Positions 23,061 to 35,111 of a DNA stretch of 64,000 bases are shown here, piece after piece. Below the pieces are notes generated by a model, which was given only the letters and a program-made list of their open reading frames with translations, made no database searches and was not told where the DNA came from. The DNA is from Chelonoidis abingdonii (Eukaryota; Chordata; Testudines; Testudinidae): the NCBI RefSeq assembly GCF_003597395.2, contig NC_133773.1, forward strand, positions 121,187,645 to 121,251,644, in the 5' to 3' direction. The translations under genes and the position numbers were made by a program. Numbering within the stretch: position 1 is the stretch's first letter; the number at the start of each line of letters is the position of its first letter.

Positions 23061-23251
23061 AATTCATCACACAAACAGGGGGATAACTGCCAAGGTAGCC
23101 CGGGAGGGGTGGGTGGAGGAGGGAAGCACCAGGTGGGGTGGGGGAGGAGGGAAGGAGAAGGCCACACCGCACTTTAAAACTTACTGAATGCCAGCTTTCT
23201 GTTGCTTGGGCAGTCCTCTGGGGTGGAGTGGTTGGGTGTCTGGAGGCCTCC

Positions 23252-25154
23252 TCACCGCGTTCTTGGGCGTCTGGGTGAGGAGAGCGGTTGGTTATACAGG
23301 GGCTGTAGCGGCGGTCTGTGCTCAAGCTGCCTTTCCTGAACCTCAACCATACACTGGAGCATATCAGTTTGTTCCTCCAGTAGCCTCAGCATTGCCTCTT
23401 GCCATCTATCACCAAGCTGATGCCACTTATCTTCAGCCCACCGCTTATAATCTTCAGCCCGCCACCTGTTCTCACGTTCATATTGTGCTTTCCTGGACTC
23501 TGACATTGTCTGCCTCCATGCTTTCTGCTGGGCTCTTTCAGTGTGGGAGGACTGCATGAGCTCAGAGAACATTTCATCATGATTGCATCTTTTTCGTCTT
23601 CTAATCTTCGCTAGCCTCTGGGAAGGAGAAGATAGTGTGAGTGTTGAAACATTTGCAGCTGGTAGAGGAAAAAAAAGGGAGAGTGGTAGTTAAAAAGACA
23701 CATTTTAGAGAACAATGGGTAGACTCACAGTAAACGTTGCTGTAAACATTACACAGCAAATGTGCTTTCAGTACAAGGTCGCATTTTGCCTCCTATTGAG
23801 GGTATGTCGGTTTGGTGCGAGAGATCTTTCACGCAGGGCTGGGCAACAGAATTTGGCTTGCAGGCAGCCATGGTAAAACACAGTCTTGGGGCTTCTTCAA
23901 CCTTCATAACTTGTGAGAATGGTTTCAAACAGCAGCGCCCTCATTTCCCATACCAAGCAGCCATTGGGTTGGCCATTGGCAGAAGGGGATGTGGTTTTCA
24001 GGTTAACATGCAGCACAAACCCAAATAAACACACACACACACACACCCAATTCTCTGGGATGATCGCTTTACTTCTGCCCCCACTGTGTGGCTAATAGCA
24101 GGGAACATTTCTGTTCAGCCACAGGCAAACAGTCCAGCAGGAACGGGTACCTCTGAATGTCCCCTTAATAAAATCACCCTATTTCAACCAGGTGTCCAGG
24201 AATGATATCACTCTCCTGAGGATAACAGAGAGATAAAGAACGCATGCTGTTTGAAAGCCAGCAAACACTGGGACCATACGTTGCTATGCTTTGTTATGCA
24301 ATGATTCCAGACTACGTGCTACTGGCCTGGCATGGTAAAGTGTCCCACCATGGAGGACAGAATAAGGTTTCCCTCCCCAGAAACCTTTTGCAAAGGCTTT
24401 AGCAGTACATCCAGGAGAACTTCATGGATATATCCCTGGAGGATTTCTGCTCCATCCCCAGACACGTTAACACACTTTTCCAGTAGCTGTACTGGCCACG
24501 AATGCCAGGGTAAATTAATCATTAAACATGTTTGCTTTTAAACCATGTATAATATTTACAAAGGTACACTCACCAGAGGTCTCTTCTCCGCCTGGTGGGT
24601 CTGGGAGGCAGCCTTGAGTGGGTTCGGGGGGTACTGACTCCAGGTCCAGGGTGAGAAACAGTTCCTGGATGTTGGGGAAAACGGTTTCTCCGCTTCCTTG
24701 CTGTGAGCTAATCTTCAACCTCCTTCTCATCATCTTCCTCATCCCCAAAACCCGCATCGCTGTTGCGTGCTACTCCATTGATGGAGTCAAAGCACAGGGG
24801 TGTGGTAGTGGTGGCTGGACCACCTAAAATGGCATGCAGCTCATCACAGAAGGAGCATGTCTGGGGTTCTTATCTGGAGCGGCCATTTGCCTCTCTGTTT
24901 TTTTTGGTAGGTTTGCCTCAGCTCTTAAGTTTCACGCGGCACTGTTGCGGGTCCCTGTTATAGCCTCTGTCCTTCATGCTCTTGGAGATTTTTTCAAACG
25001 TTTGGGCATTTCGTCTTTTGGAACGGAGTTCTGATAGCATGGATTCATCTCCCCTTACAGCAGTCAGATCCCATACCTCCCATTCAGTCCATGCTGGGGC
25101 TATTTTGCGATTCTGGGACTCCATCATGGTCACCTCTGCTGATGAGATCTGCAC
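23252..25154 (-). pseudogene. Myb/SANT-like Harbinger partner protein, two exons
   Basis: This is the accessory DNA-binding protein of PIF-Harbinger elements, which in studied systems binds the element ends and helps carry the transposase into the nucleus. Exon 1 (about 25154-24574, minus) has the trihelix/SANT start MMESQNRKIAPAWTEWEV, then LSELRSKRRNAQTFEKISKS and NRDPQQCRVKLK. After a frameshift near 24918 come the YQK...RFYDELHAI-like remnant, a Glu/Asp-rich acidic stretch and ELFLTLDLESVPPEPTQG. A GTGAGT donor lies at 24573-24568. Exon 2 starts after an AG at 23660-23659 and runs to the stop at 23252: SPSQRLAKIRRRKR, then MFSELMQSSHTERAQ, a long charged helix likely to form a coiled coil (RRAE/LRLLEEQTDMLQ) and a C-terminal PLQPLYNQPLSSPRRPRTR. 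Exon 2 is intact; exon 1 is broken, so I call it a pseudogene. The ATG at 25154 may lie slightly upstream of the true start (MMESQ at about 25124). Confidence 0.88.
24029..24047. repeat. (AC)n microsatellite
   Basis: About nine AC units within the intron of the Myb-like gene of Harbinger copy 1. Confidence 0.9.
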
Positions 25155-25500
25155 TCACCTGCGGACCACCACGCTAGCCAAACAGGAAATGAGATTCAAA
25201 AGTTTGCGGGCCTTTTCCTGTCCAGTGCATCGGAGTTGAGAGTGTTGTCCAGAACGGTCACAATGGAGTACTCTGGGATAGCTCCTGGAAGCCAATGCTG
25301 TCGAATTGCGACCACACTACCCCAAATTCAACCCAGCAAGGTCAGTTTCAGCACTAATCTCCTCTTTAGGGAGGAGTACTGAAATCTATTTTAAGAGTCT
25401 TTTAAGTCAGAAAAAATAGCTTTGTTGTGTGGACGAGTGCAGGTTTAAATCAATCTAATGCTGCTAAATTCGACCTAAACTCGTAGTGTATACCAGGGCT

Positions 25501-28349
25501 CTGACTCTCTGCCTTAGACCCAATTAGAATAGCCTTGTTGTTGTTCTAAACTTGTGCCAACTAGCTATGTTCCCAAGGATGTGATATCCCACAACTCCCT
25601 TCCCAACCTCCAAACACATTCCTGGTGCCAGAGGCTGCAGAGAGGGAGATGTAGAAGTTGTAGATGCTAGTTTTACACTCACTGGAGACTCCCATGAACT
25701 GGCGGAACCTTCAGCCACGCAGAGGCGACATGTGGGGGGAAGGGGCCATGCACAGAGGTTTTCAAAGTGTGTGGCACACCTACCAAGTTCCCCTTCCCTG
25801 AGTTTGAAAACCATCGCTTCCTCCCAGGAGCCAGCAGATCAGAAGCTGGTGGGAGCCGCCCGTGCCCTCAGCTCTCCGTGCAGTGGGAGCCGGGGCACTG
25901 GCTGACTGCCCAGCAGCCCTCCCTGCCCTGCTCCCTGAACAGGGATGCCTTTGCATGGCCAGGCGCTCACCAGGCAAGACAGGCAGCACAGCTCCAAGAT
26001 GCACTCCTGATGTGCTCTTGCCTCTCCCCAAAAGGAGCCTGGCACCAGCCAGCAATGCCCCCTGCCTGCAGAACCCAGCTGCCACACAATGCTCCCCAAG
26101 GCACCTGCTTGCTGCTACTCTGGTGCTTCCGGCTCTGCTGCTGCTCCTCAGCCCAGAGAAGACGTATGTGGCAGTCACCCCCCCACCCCCCCCAGAGTTA
26201 CGCTTAGTCTCTGACATAAAGACATGTGCAGGTCATCTTTGCTCCCTTTGTGCTGCCTGTGCCCCAGAAAATATGTTCTACAGTACTGATAGAGGCCCCC
26301 TGACCTTTCTCAAATAACACGTTTGGCTGGTAAGGTTGGACACAGAAGAACTTAAACATTAATGTTTGGTAAAGTACTAATACTGCCTTACAGCTACATT
26401 TTAAAATACAAATAAACAAGCAAACATTTAAAGACAGTGAAGTGTTTTCTGACATGGATTTAGAAATGTGCAAAAATCAGGGCAAGGAAAAAGTACTTAG
26501 CATTTATTAGCACTTCCAATTGCCAAAGCACTTTGCAAACATTACTCTGGAAATCAGAAAGACTTCCACTGATTTCAGTGGGCTTTGCATCAAGCCCGAA
26601 GCGGACATGCAGGCAATAAGTGTGATATGAAGAGAAGCCCAAATGTGGATATTTACCACAGTGACCAACCAAAACATACACCTCTTCTGCACCAACAAGT
26701 ATCACAAAAAGTAATGTAAACACAATTATATTGACTGATGGATTTAATTTTCAAATACAAACACTCTACCAAAACAGGTCTCAACCTTCCATTCAGTGGA
26801 AGTTCTGCCCACACTGGGAAACACACTGCCAACTATGGACACTGCAGAGCCCGCTCTTTTTGCCTATATGAACAGAGCCTGACACTTTTACCCACTCCAT
26901 GTTCTTTTTGTCTCTTTGGAGTGCACTGTATGGGGTGTGAAGAAGTATCTGGGGAATAATGAAAAATCAGTTTCCCTCACCCTTTCCATTTGTCTTTTTT
27001 GTGAAGTGATTGTTTTTGGGGGTGCAGGCCTTTGGCATGAATGGAAAATGGAACTGAGGAAGACACCTTCCTAGGGCAATTCTCTTGGGTACAGAAGAAT
27101 TCTATTCTATTCATTTTCTTATACCAACCTCATCACTGAACCAGAAGGCACCTGTTTTTTAGGTTCCTTCATCAATTCACTGTGACTTGAGGAAAATTCA
27201 TGTGGGGGAATCTGAAAGGAGTATTTTGCATTCCTCCTGAATGAGTATTTAGTTGAGTAATGCCAGATCTGTTAATAAAGCCTATGCCCTTTAGCAGAAT
27301 ATCATTCAGATCTGGTATGCATCACCATGTATTGGTTTTGCCCTTGGGTAGACATCACCTACATACAAGGAAGCCTGCCCTGTCTACCGAGGTGTTTATA
27401 TCACTCCATTTCCCCACTTGCTAAGGGGATTTGTTCAAAGGAATGGAATCAATCTCAAGACTCTTGACATAACTTTTGACTTTGTCCTTCCATAGAAAGC
27501 CTCCATGTGTTGAACAACGTTGGAAAACTTTTGACCAGTTGCACAAGTTGTCCTGACCATGTTTTAAATAATTAACTCATAACACATGCCCTCCTGACCC
27601 CAAGGCTTGGTAACAGCAATCCCTCTTAGCAGGGCTTTCAGTGATGCTACACGATCACTCACAGAAGCATGACTATTTAGTGGGCTGAAACTATTTGACT
27701 AGCATGATATCTTTTTCCCCCAGACAGCACTATAAGTAGGTGCCAAAATAATGGGGGACTTCTTCTATCTATAGACATCCTTTCTTTCTTTTTTTCACAT
27801 TGACAATAAGCTCAATACTTTACAATACACAAAAAATCCACAAAGAGCTTGCAAACTAATCTAACTAGCTTGGGTATCGATCAGTAGTGGTACAGCTGTG
27901 GCAGCGTGTGCCTCAGCATGGGCTGTTCAAGCCCATCCAGAATCTTTCTTGTGCATTGCTGAAACTTTGCTGCTCTGGCATCTGAACTAGCTAGATTTCT
28001 GTCTAAAGAAGAGGCAATCTCAGTCTGTAATTGCACTGTAGGCACATATTAAAATGAAGCTATAGGGTCAGCCACAAACTGAATAGCTTGCTCATGGTTC
28101 CCATTAAAATCAGTGCATGTGCTTGAGTTAGGGCAAAATTTGGCGCAGAAAGAGAAGGACACTAGCTTACTAACTAGTTGTACCTTCTCCAAAAGATTAT
28201 TTTAAAGATTACTGAAATAAGGAATTTTAACTTAAAACTGTTTCTATTTTCATACAGTTGACCTATCCCTGAACAATCTCACTATATATGCCAAACTGTT
28301 TGCCCCCAGCATCAGCCATAAAATCTTTCTGCTTGTTCTTCTTTCAGTA
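25501..28349. other. Unassigned DNA with a GC-rich block
   Basis: No gene is recognised. 25750-26215 is clearly GC-richer than its surroundings and has long overlapping frames on both strands (25767-26207 + and 25780-26217 -), as expected by chance in GC-rich DNA. The left edge 'ggttttcaaagtgtgtggca' and inner 'gagtttgaaaacc' near 25800 hint at a hAT-like repeat, not proven. The rest is AT-rich and featureless to me. Confidence 0.5.
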
Positions 28350-28528
28350 CATAGAATATCAGGGTTAGAAGGGACCTCAGCAGGACATCTGGTCCAGCCC
28401 CCTGCTGAAAGCAGGACCAATCCCCAGATTTTTACCCCAGTTCCCCAAATGGCCCCCTCAAGGATTGAACTCACAAGCCTGGGTTTAGCAGGCCAATGCT
28501 CAAACCACTGAGCTCTCTCTCCCCTCCA
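28350..28528 (-). mobile_element. tRNA-derived SINE with CR1-like tail (turtle Pol III/Cry type)
   Basis: Read on the minus strand: a tRNA-like head with 'gctcagtggtttgagcattg' and the B-box text GTTCAATCC, a middle 'ccatttggggaactggggta', and a tail 'gaggtcccttctaaccctga' ending TATTCTATG, the same 3' end as CR1. A shared 3' tail is the known basis for CR1 machinery copying these SINEs. Almost full length. Confidence 0.9.
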
Positions 28529-28899
28529 TAGTGCAGCCACTGCAAAGAAAACCATTTAGTGCACTAAATGTCTGAGTTTTCCTTGTGTTCATCATTCAAT
28601 CTCTCCGCACTGTAATTACAACAAAAAAAGAGTATAGCGCAGCACTTACATTATTTTCTTTCTGGAATGTAGTGCTACTGAGCAACAGGCAGTGTTCACT
28701 GTGTAGAGGGGGGTTCTGTTTATTCTTTTCTAAGTCTTTTTTTTGGGGAGGGGGAGGAATTGAAACTGAATAACCTCATCTGAATATAGTAAGACACCAG
28801 AATGTCCCACTGTCCCATTCCTGAAGCCTGCACAGAATGGAGACAGCAGGAGCAGCAGTGAGTGATTGTACAGACGCAATTCTCCTGGCCATTTCCCAT

Positions 28900-29017
28900 C
28901 AGGGGTGGCTCTAGAGATTTTGCCGCCCCTACCACAGCAGGCAGGCTGCCTCCGGCGGTTTGCCTGCGGGAGGTCCACCTAAGCCTCTTGGCATGCTGGG
29001 GCCTGGAGCCGCCCCTG
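28900..29017. mobile_element. Short hAT-type MITE (perfect 8-bp TSD)
   Basis: 118 bases between CAGGGGTGGCTCTAG and the complementary end ggagccgcccctg, flanked by TTTCCCAT at 28892-28899 and 29018-29025. It belongs to the same family as 53384-53675 (shared 'gcctgcgggaggtccacc'), but internally deleted. Confidence 0.93.
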
Positions 29018-29099
29018 TTTCCCATGATTATATACACTACCATTAGGTCAAGTTGCCGCTCTACAACAGAATATTTTATAAAGGTGTGGCACGAACCGT

Positions 29100-29275
29100 A
29101 GGCTCAGAGTCACGAATTCTAAACTGGCATGATTCACTCTCTGTTACCTTGGACTAACCATTTACTCTCTGTGCCTCAGTTTCATGATAAATGCTAGCAT
29201 TCACAGGGGTGTTATAGGGATAGTTAATATTTGTAAAGCACTGTGAAGATGTTAAATATTAATTAGGACTACACA
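29100..29275 (+). repeat. MIR-family core-SINE relic
   Basis: The order 'ctctctgtgcctcagtttca', 'tcacaggggtgttataggga' and 'tttgtaaagcactgtgaaga' follows MIR in forward orientation. Confidence 0.8.
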
Positions 29276-31599
29276 TTGTGTATTACATATTAAGACTTGT
29301 ACTATTCATTTATGGTATCAAAAATGGAATGCAGCGTGCCATATCAAAAATCTTTAGTCAAAAGCATCATCAAAAGAAGTTCATGACAAAAGGGTGGGTG
29401 GATGGTTAGTTCGGATGTCCTTTCTACAACACACTATCCAGTTAGTTTATGTTACATGCAACATCCCTAGGAAGAAAAGTTATACATTCATGCCTAAAAA
29501 TTATACAGAATAATTAATACACAGAATAATACCATAGTATAAAATTCTACTATTGCTATCATCAATAACAAAGCCATATCTTGAGGAAACCCTTTGCCCT
29601 GGTGGCTATTCATTTCATTAGCAGAGAGATTCAATTTACAGTCTAATCATATTTTAAGTCTAACTATATTATTGTGCTCTGAGTTACTGTAAGGTAACAT
29701 AGCAACAGGATATCTATTTCTAGGTGAAGGGGCTTGTATTCCATTTTGAAATCTACATTCCCATTAGCCACATTTAAAGGCAGAAATTAACAATCTGGAA
29801 GCATATAGTGAAAAAAAGAAAGCATACAAAAAGTGCTCAAAACATAATTTACCAAACACTGAATAATATTTGATGGCCAAATAAGGATACATTCAGAATA
29901 AAGAAAGAATACAGATGAAATAAAATAAACCTCAGATCAGTAACAATATGGTTACATTTAGAAGCCTGCAGAGCATGAACACTTTGCTTTTCATGGGCAA
30001 TCTTAGCTGATGGGCTAAATTAAACAGATAATGTACACAGAATATTATCTCATTTTCTTTAACATTAGTACTCAGATAATGACGGAGAGCTGAATTTATG
30101 TCCAGCTGCAGCTTTTAAAACCAAGTGAAATTTAGTTTGTATGCTAGAACAACTGTGGAAATCAATTCTTAATCTATGACCTTGCTTACCACAGCTTGAA
30201 GCCTTGCAATAAATAAATGCCTTGAGCCACAAATAAGAAACATTTGGCGAATCAAAGAGACAAATAACACAAATCTATATGTGCATATATACCATTAGAA
30301 AGGTCATGTAAAATACAATATCGGCTCCTTTCTTGCTCTAACGTAATAATGTTTGAAAGGTAAGACACAGTAATTGGCTGCATTAATACCCAGGTGATGA
30401 AAAGTCACAAGTACCTATTTTCTTTTCAAATGACAATGTTTCATCTTTTGAGAAGGATTCCTTGTAGCTTGCATGGCATTTTAATACATGCAAGTGCTTT
30501 GAAATACAGGAACTCAGAAGGAGGTCTGTTTTCCTTTGTGCTAACAAATGCAGAAGTCCTTTTCTAATTCACATTAGAGTTTCATCATGAAATTGTGGGC
30601 TGTTTTGTGTGTGGTTAAAAGGGGGGGAAAGGTCCAGGCTTGTGTGTTAATCTACTGTTATTTGCTACCTATTTGTACATATGCACCACACCATCTTTTC
30701 TCCATTGTCTAATCTGTATCTCTTGATTTCTCTCCTTCTGTTATTATTTATTTCTCTAATTGTATTGTTAAACCAAAAATACAGGATTAAAAACAACCAC
30801 TACTCATGTGAATAACCTTTGATTTCAGTAGTACTGCTACACACTTCAATAAAGGCTGAAAGAGAGAGGCTCTACAGTCATATTTTATTATTTATTGTAT
30901 CCTTTTAATTTTTAAAAAACAAATATAAAACATTTAAATCCCACACATCTTTTTATCGTATACCTGACTGATCCTACACAATCACAATAGGATACCCTGA
31001 GAGAGATTTTCTCTTCAGATTCCTTTCTAGCAACTGCATATTTTTAAAATTAGCTAGCATGAAATAGTGCTATTCTCAGCCATTTTCACTTTTACCAAAT
31101 TATCTCCTCTCTGTTACACTGGGACTCAAAAGTGACACTAGCGCACACTTATTTGTAGACGACGTGCTACTACCAGTTTGCACAGCGGGTATCCAAAAAT
31201 GCAGATGGTGACATTTTCCTTTGTTTTTAACCTCATGTCATATGAGGTAATCTAATCTGAAATGAAGGAATCTGGTGGGCCAAATTAGTCTTCAAATCAT
31301 ATTTTTATGTAGATGTTCAAATCAGAATAAAGCTAGGCTGTGCCTTAATCCTGCTCTGCTGGAATTTTGATGGAAGTTTTGACCCTATTGGGAGTGCAGG
31401 ATCAGGCCGTTAGTGATCATACATGTTTATACCACATGATATAGCAAGTTTAGGGTCTGATCCTACTCCTACTAAAGTTAGACGTTTTGCCATTGACTTC
31501 AATAGAATACAATTGGAAAGCAGTTATAACCAGTGTAGTGCAACAGAAGGTAACCTTTAGTTTCTCAAGGGAATTACTAAAAGGTGTATGTACACAGTC
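29276..31599. other. AT-rich DNA without recognised repeats
   Basis: About 2.3 kb with no gene and no repeat that I recognise, one of the longer transposon-poor stretches. Candidate place for host non-coding function, but nothing in the sequence alone shows it. Confidence 0.45.
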
Positions 31600-31760
31600 T
31601 GCATCTCAAATCACTTTCCAGTAGTCCCATTTCACAGGCACAGAGGTGAAGTGATTTGCCCAAAGTCACCCAGCAGGCCAGTGGCAGAGCCAGGAACAGA
31701 ATGCACGTCTCTTGGGTCCCAGTCCAGTGCTTTATCCAGTAGGCCAAACTACTCCTAAGA
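31600..31760 (-). repeat. MIR-family core-SINE relic
   Basis: 'cccatttcacaggcacagag', 'agtgatttgcccaaagtcac', 'ccagtggcagagccaggaac' and 'tgctttatccagtaggccaa' follow reversed MIR closely. Confidence 0.85.
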
Positions 31761-32794
31761 GTCAGAAAGTCAACTTGGGGGCTTTGCTATTGATTTTACA
31801 TGAAAAAGTCCTTAGCTACTACAGTGATGGGTGACAGTACGCAACTAAGTAGAGAGACAACTTGTTCACTCTCTGAAGCCCTTGGGAAAATTCCCCCACC
31901 AAACTGAAGGGTGAGTTAGAGCAATTTTCCTGTCCGTAGCAAAGCTCAACCACTCTCTGGATACTGCTCACCTAGGCTCACATAAACACTGCTGGGCAGC
32001 AAAATTTTTGCCTTTGGGATGCATCAGACTGAGCCAAATGTCAAGTAGTTAAAAATAAAATTGCCAGTGGAGAAAACCCTAGACTAGACCTACCACACAC
32101 CCACCAATTTCAATTTACCCAATCAATCTGAACATGAAATTTCATGTTCAAATTATCCTCAGCTATATCATCATCAATCATTGCAGGATATTTGTAATTT
32201 GTGCCTGAAAAGTATTGCCAGAAAAGTGCATTTAATGTTAGTTGTTTTGCCCAATGGTGCTGCCACCTTCCTAGGTTATAAGAATTTTTTTTTGTTTTTC
32301 ACAGGAGAGAACATATTAAGATTCCCAATCATTCTGCACTCTTCCACCTGAGCACACAAGCCTCCTGCCCCCAGTATATGGGTTTACTGCAGGCTAAGGG
32401 GGAATTTTTGTGGAAATGGTGGAAAGAGGGCTTAGCATGGGTGAGTGCCTAACCCAATATGTAGTTTCAAAATCTGAACTCTAGAAATAAAGGAGATAGT
32501 TAAAATCTAGCAGTGATAACTCACACAATGGGTTGAACCACTATGGGAACAAGTTTTCTAACATTCCCTCAGCAACAGGTGCTAAGCACTGTCTGACCCC
32601 ATCTTTACCAGCAGCCCAACCAACACCACCTGAGATGGAGCTGAAGGAATCAGATTTCACTATAATAAATTGTCAGTCATAGGTCTTTTCATAGTGTAAG
32701 TACAGCCTGGGAGTTTTAACCTGGTAATGAGCCCAGCTCCAGCTGCGTGGGGATCAAGAACCCAGAGAAGTCTTTGAAAACCTGAGTCTCGCAG

Positions 32795-33035
32795 GTAATA
32801 ATCATAGTTTGCATTTATAAAGCACCTTTCATGAGATGATCTCAAAGAGCTTTACAAACATGTGTTAATTAGGCCTCTTCACAAGGCAGGTAAATATTAG
32901 CATTCCCATCTCAAAAACAGGGAAACAGAGGCACAGCAAGTAACTTCCTTAAGGTCAGACAGTATGTTGGCTGTAGAGCCACAAATATAACACATATCTC
33001 CTGACTCCCAGTTCTATGTGCTAACTATTAGATAA
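32795..33035 (-). repeat. MIR-family core-SINE, nearly full length
   Basis: Runs from 'tttgcatttataaagcacct' through 'tctcaaagagctttacaaac' and 'gaggcacagcaagtaacttc' to 'ctcctgactcccagttctat'. It is one of the most complete MIR relics in the window. Confidence 0.85.
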
Positions 33036-33505
33036 CACCCCTTACCAATATCTCCTATGCCACAGCTGATTTTCTCTATTAGCCATCCTGTTATTTTTTG
33101 ACAAACAAAACCTCCCTTGCATAGGCTCTGAAATAAGCCCTAAACAAACACACCCAACTCCCTTTTAAATCAATAGAAATTATGGGCCTGATTGAAAATC
33201 AAGGCCTGTGTTTATAGATTTGAATCTCTAAGTATAAGGAAACTTTTTTTTTCCTTAAGAAGTATGTCATGTTTACATGGCAATATACAGCTGATCATAG
33301 CTAATAATCATTAGAAAATAATTTAAGATGCAATATTTGTAGTATAAAGAAGTGCACTCATTGATAGCCCTATATCAGCATAAAAGACTAACTGCTTTAA
33401 TCTGTTCTCAAACGAAAAAGATATTGATTTATTATAACTAGGGGGCCCAGCCCTCCTGTACAATGATTTGTGACACGTATTGATTTATGGCACTATTTGA
33501 AAGCC

Positions 33506-33526
33506 TTTTTTTTTTTTTTTTTTTTT
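33506..33526. repeat. Poly(T) run
   Basis: A 21-base T tract. No SINE or LINE body was recognised beside it. Confidence 0.9.
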
Positions 33527-33843
33527 AACATTTAATCAATTAAATGAAAAAATGGATTGAAAAGTAAATAAGTAAATCATGATTCAAAAATACTATTTTA
33601 CTGCATTATACAGGGCAATTTTCATCCATTTATTTTTTTAGTATTTCCCCAGGAACAAAGATGGAAATATTTTGAATACCTGCAGTTTGATTTATTTGTA
33701 TCCCTTACGCAAAGCACTTCAAACAAGTCAATCAAGCTAGAGAGAAAAGTAAGGACTTCGGCAAGACTGAGTAAGAGAAAGAGACTCAGTGGTAAAGACA
33801 ATGATAACAACAAGTGACCTTTGCTTACCAGACATCTTGATTA

Positions 33844-34120
33844 CAGCTACACTTCAGTAAAAGACCTGCAACATGGCCAAGGCTGGCCCGGGTCAGCCAA
33901 CTTAGGCTCGTGGGGCTCATACTGAGAGGCTAAAAATTGCAGTGTAGACGTTTGAGTCTAGGCAGTGAGGGCAGTGGGTCTCAGAACCCAGGCTGGAGTC
34001 CAAGCCCTAATGTCTACACTGTAATTTTTAGTCATGTAGCCTGAACTCTGCAAGCCCAAGTCAGTTGACCCAGGTGCAGACTCGGGCCAAGGGTTTTTTA
34101 TTGCATTATAGCTGTACCTT
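33844..34120. mobile_element. Fold-back MITE, probably Harbinger-related
   Basis: A ~277-base imperfect palindrome: each half reads from the tip through a 'gggtcagccaacttaggctc'-like arm to 'aaaaattgcagtgtagac', and the two halves face each other around about 33955-34015. The common family form starts GTCTACACTGC, close to the ends of the two Harbinger elements here, so I infer a non-autonomous Harbinger relative. Ends are eroded (cagctacacttcag / attatagctgtacc) and no TSD is clear. A fragment of the same family lies at 41036-41100. Confidence 0.65.
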
Positions 34121-34659
34121 TGAAAGAACCCAGAGCTGAGGCAAACTGAATACAGTTATCACCTGGTTAGCTAGATGCAGTGCTCAGATACAATGGTGAT
34201 AGTCAACTTAAAAAGTACTTCAGATAAGATATGTTTTGGACATTCATGGTCCAAGTTGGTGTATTGGTTCAAGTCTTGGATGCAGTAACATCCAGAATAC
34301 ACACACAACAAATTTAGCCACTGGATAGAAGACTTAGCTACTCGTTTAGCTACTATGGGCCAGCAGTTAGCAAGAACAGTGATATAAGTATTAAAAGCCT
34401 AACAATACAATACAATAAAATGCTGGCCCATAGTAGCAGAATATTTTCACAGTACAAGATCTAATCTATCCATTTGATCTAATTTGCCCATCGAGATCCA
34501 CCACAAGCTACACTCATCAGGAGACTGCAACTATACTGCGTTATAATGAAAAAAGGATTTCGTATGTGGTTAGCTGATGTGCTGGAACCACTGCGTATCA
34601 AGCTGATCAGTGCTGTCACTATTACCTTGTGCTCCATCTATCTATTGTACCCATCTGTT

Positions 34660-34770
34660 GTCCCTTGTCTTATACTTAGATTGTAAGCTTTTGGGGGCAG
34701 GGACCATCTCTGTTATGTGTTCACACTGGGCCCTGTTTGTGGACCCTTGGTGCCACTGCAATATTCTTAC
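34660..34770 (+). repeat. L2-like LINE 3'-end relic
   Basis: 'ttagattgtaagcttttggg' then 'gcagggaccatctctgttat' is the conserved tail of L2-type LINEs in amniotes. It is the forward counterpart of 12318-12420. Confidence 0.65.
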
Positions 34771-34827
34771 TAATGGTATATAACTGAGCATAACTGATTA
34801 CTTGTTCAGCCAGGCAACAAATTGAAT

Positions 34828-34891
34828 GAAATCTTGGCACCATGAAAGTCAATGGGAGTTCCGCTGTTGACTTCAGCAGGGCCAAGATTTC
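34828..34891. repeat. Short hairpin repeat
   Basis: gaaatcttggc pairs with gccaagatttc, with inner 'aagtcaa' / 'ttgactt'. Relatives lie at 37346-37410 and 5771-5819. Confidence 0.55.
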
Positions 34892-35111
34892 ACTGATTAT
34901 ATCATCACTGCAATTGTCTTCTTTGAGGGTATATCCTGTCCCTCATAAGGGAGGCTTCTCTTTCCACTCATAACCAATATCACAACTTCACCTACCTTTT
35001 CTGCTTGGACTAATGTTTCTCTTTGTCAAGTGTCTCTCCCCTCAAACAGTGAGCCTCCAGCTTTTACGATACTTTAAGATGACCTTCTTTGGTCCATATG
35101 ACCAACTCGGG

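Larger units (their letters stand above)
20361..25500 (+). mobile_element. PIF-Harbinger DNA transposon, copy 1 (near full length, inactive)
   Basis: About 5.1 kb, with ends GGATATGTCTACACTACGA on the left and, on the complement of the right, GGTATACACTACGAG; both continue into 'ttaggtc'. It carries two convergent genes in the usual Harbinger arrangement: a DDE transposase on + (21398-22584) and a Myb/SANT-like protein on - (exons about 24574-25154 and 23252-23658). The expected 3-bp TWA duplication is not evident at the eroded ends. Later events inside are a 286-bp hAT MITE (22644-22929) and a SINE fragment (21148-21222). Confidence 0.9.

Noticed and set aside
25767..26317. Overlapping 145-151-codon frames on both strands in a GC-rich block
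   Set aside because: Frames are open on both strands at once, have no domain, signal or splice context, and start at no conserved site. High GC content explains the lack of stops. Part looks repeat-derived.
29276..31599. Bacterial or viral coding content
   Set aside because: No long frames, ribosome-binding pattern or codon bias; AT-rich vertebrate-type DNA.
33506..33526. Poly(T) as the tail of a reverse-oriented L1 or Alu-like insertion
   Set aside because: No LINE or SINE body adjoins it, and the dominant retroelements here (CR1, Penelope-like) do not use long poly(A) tails.
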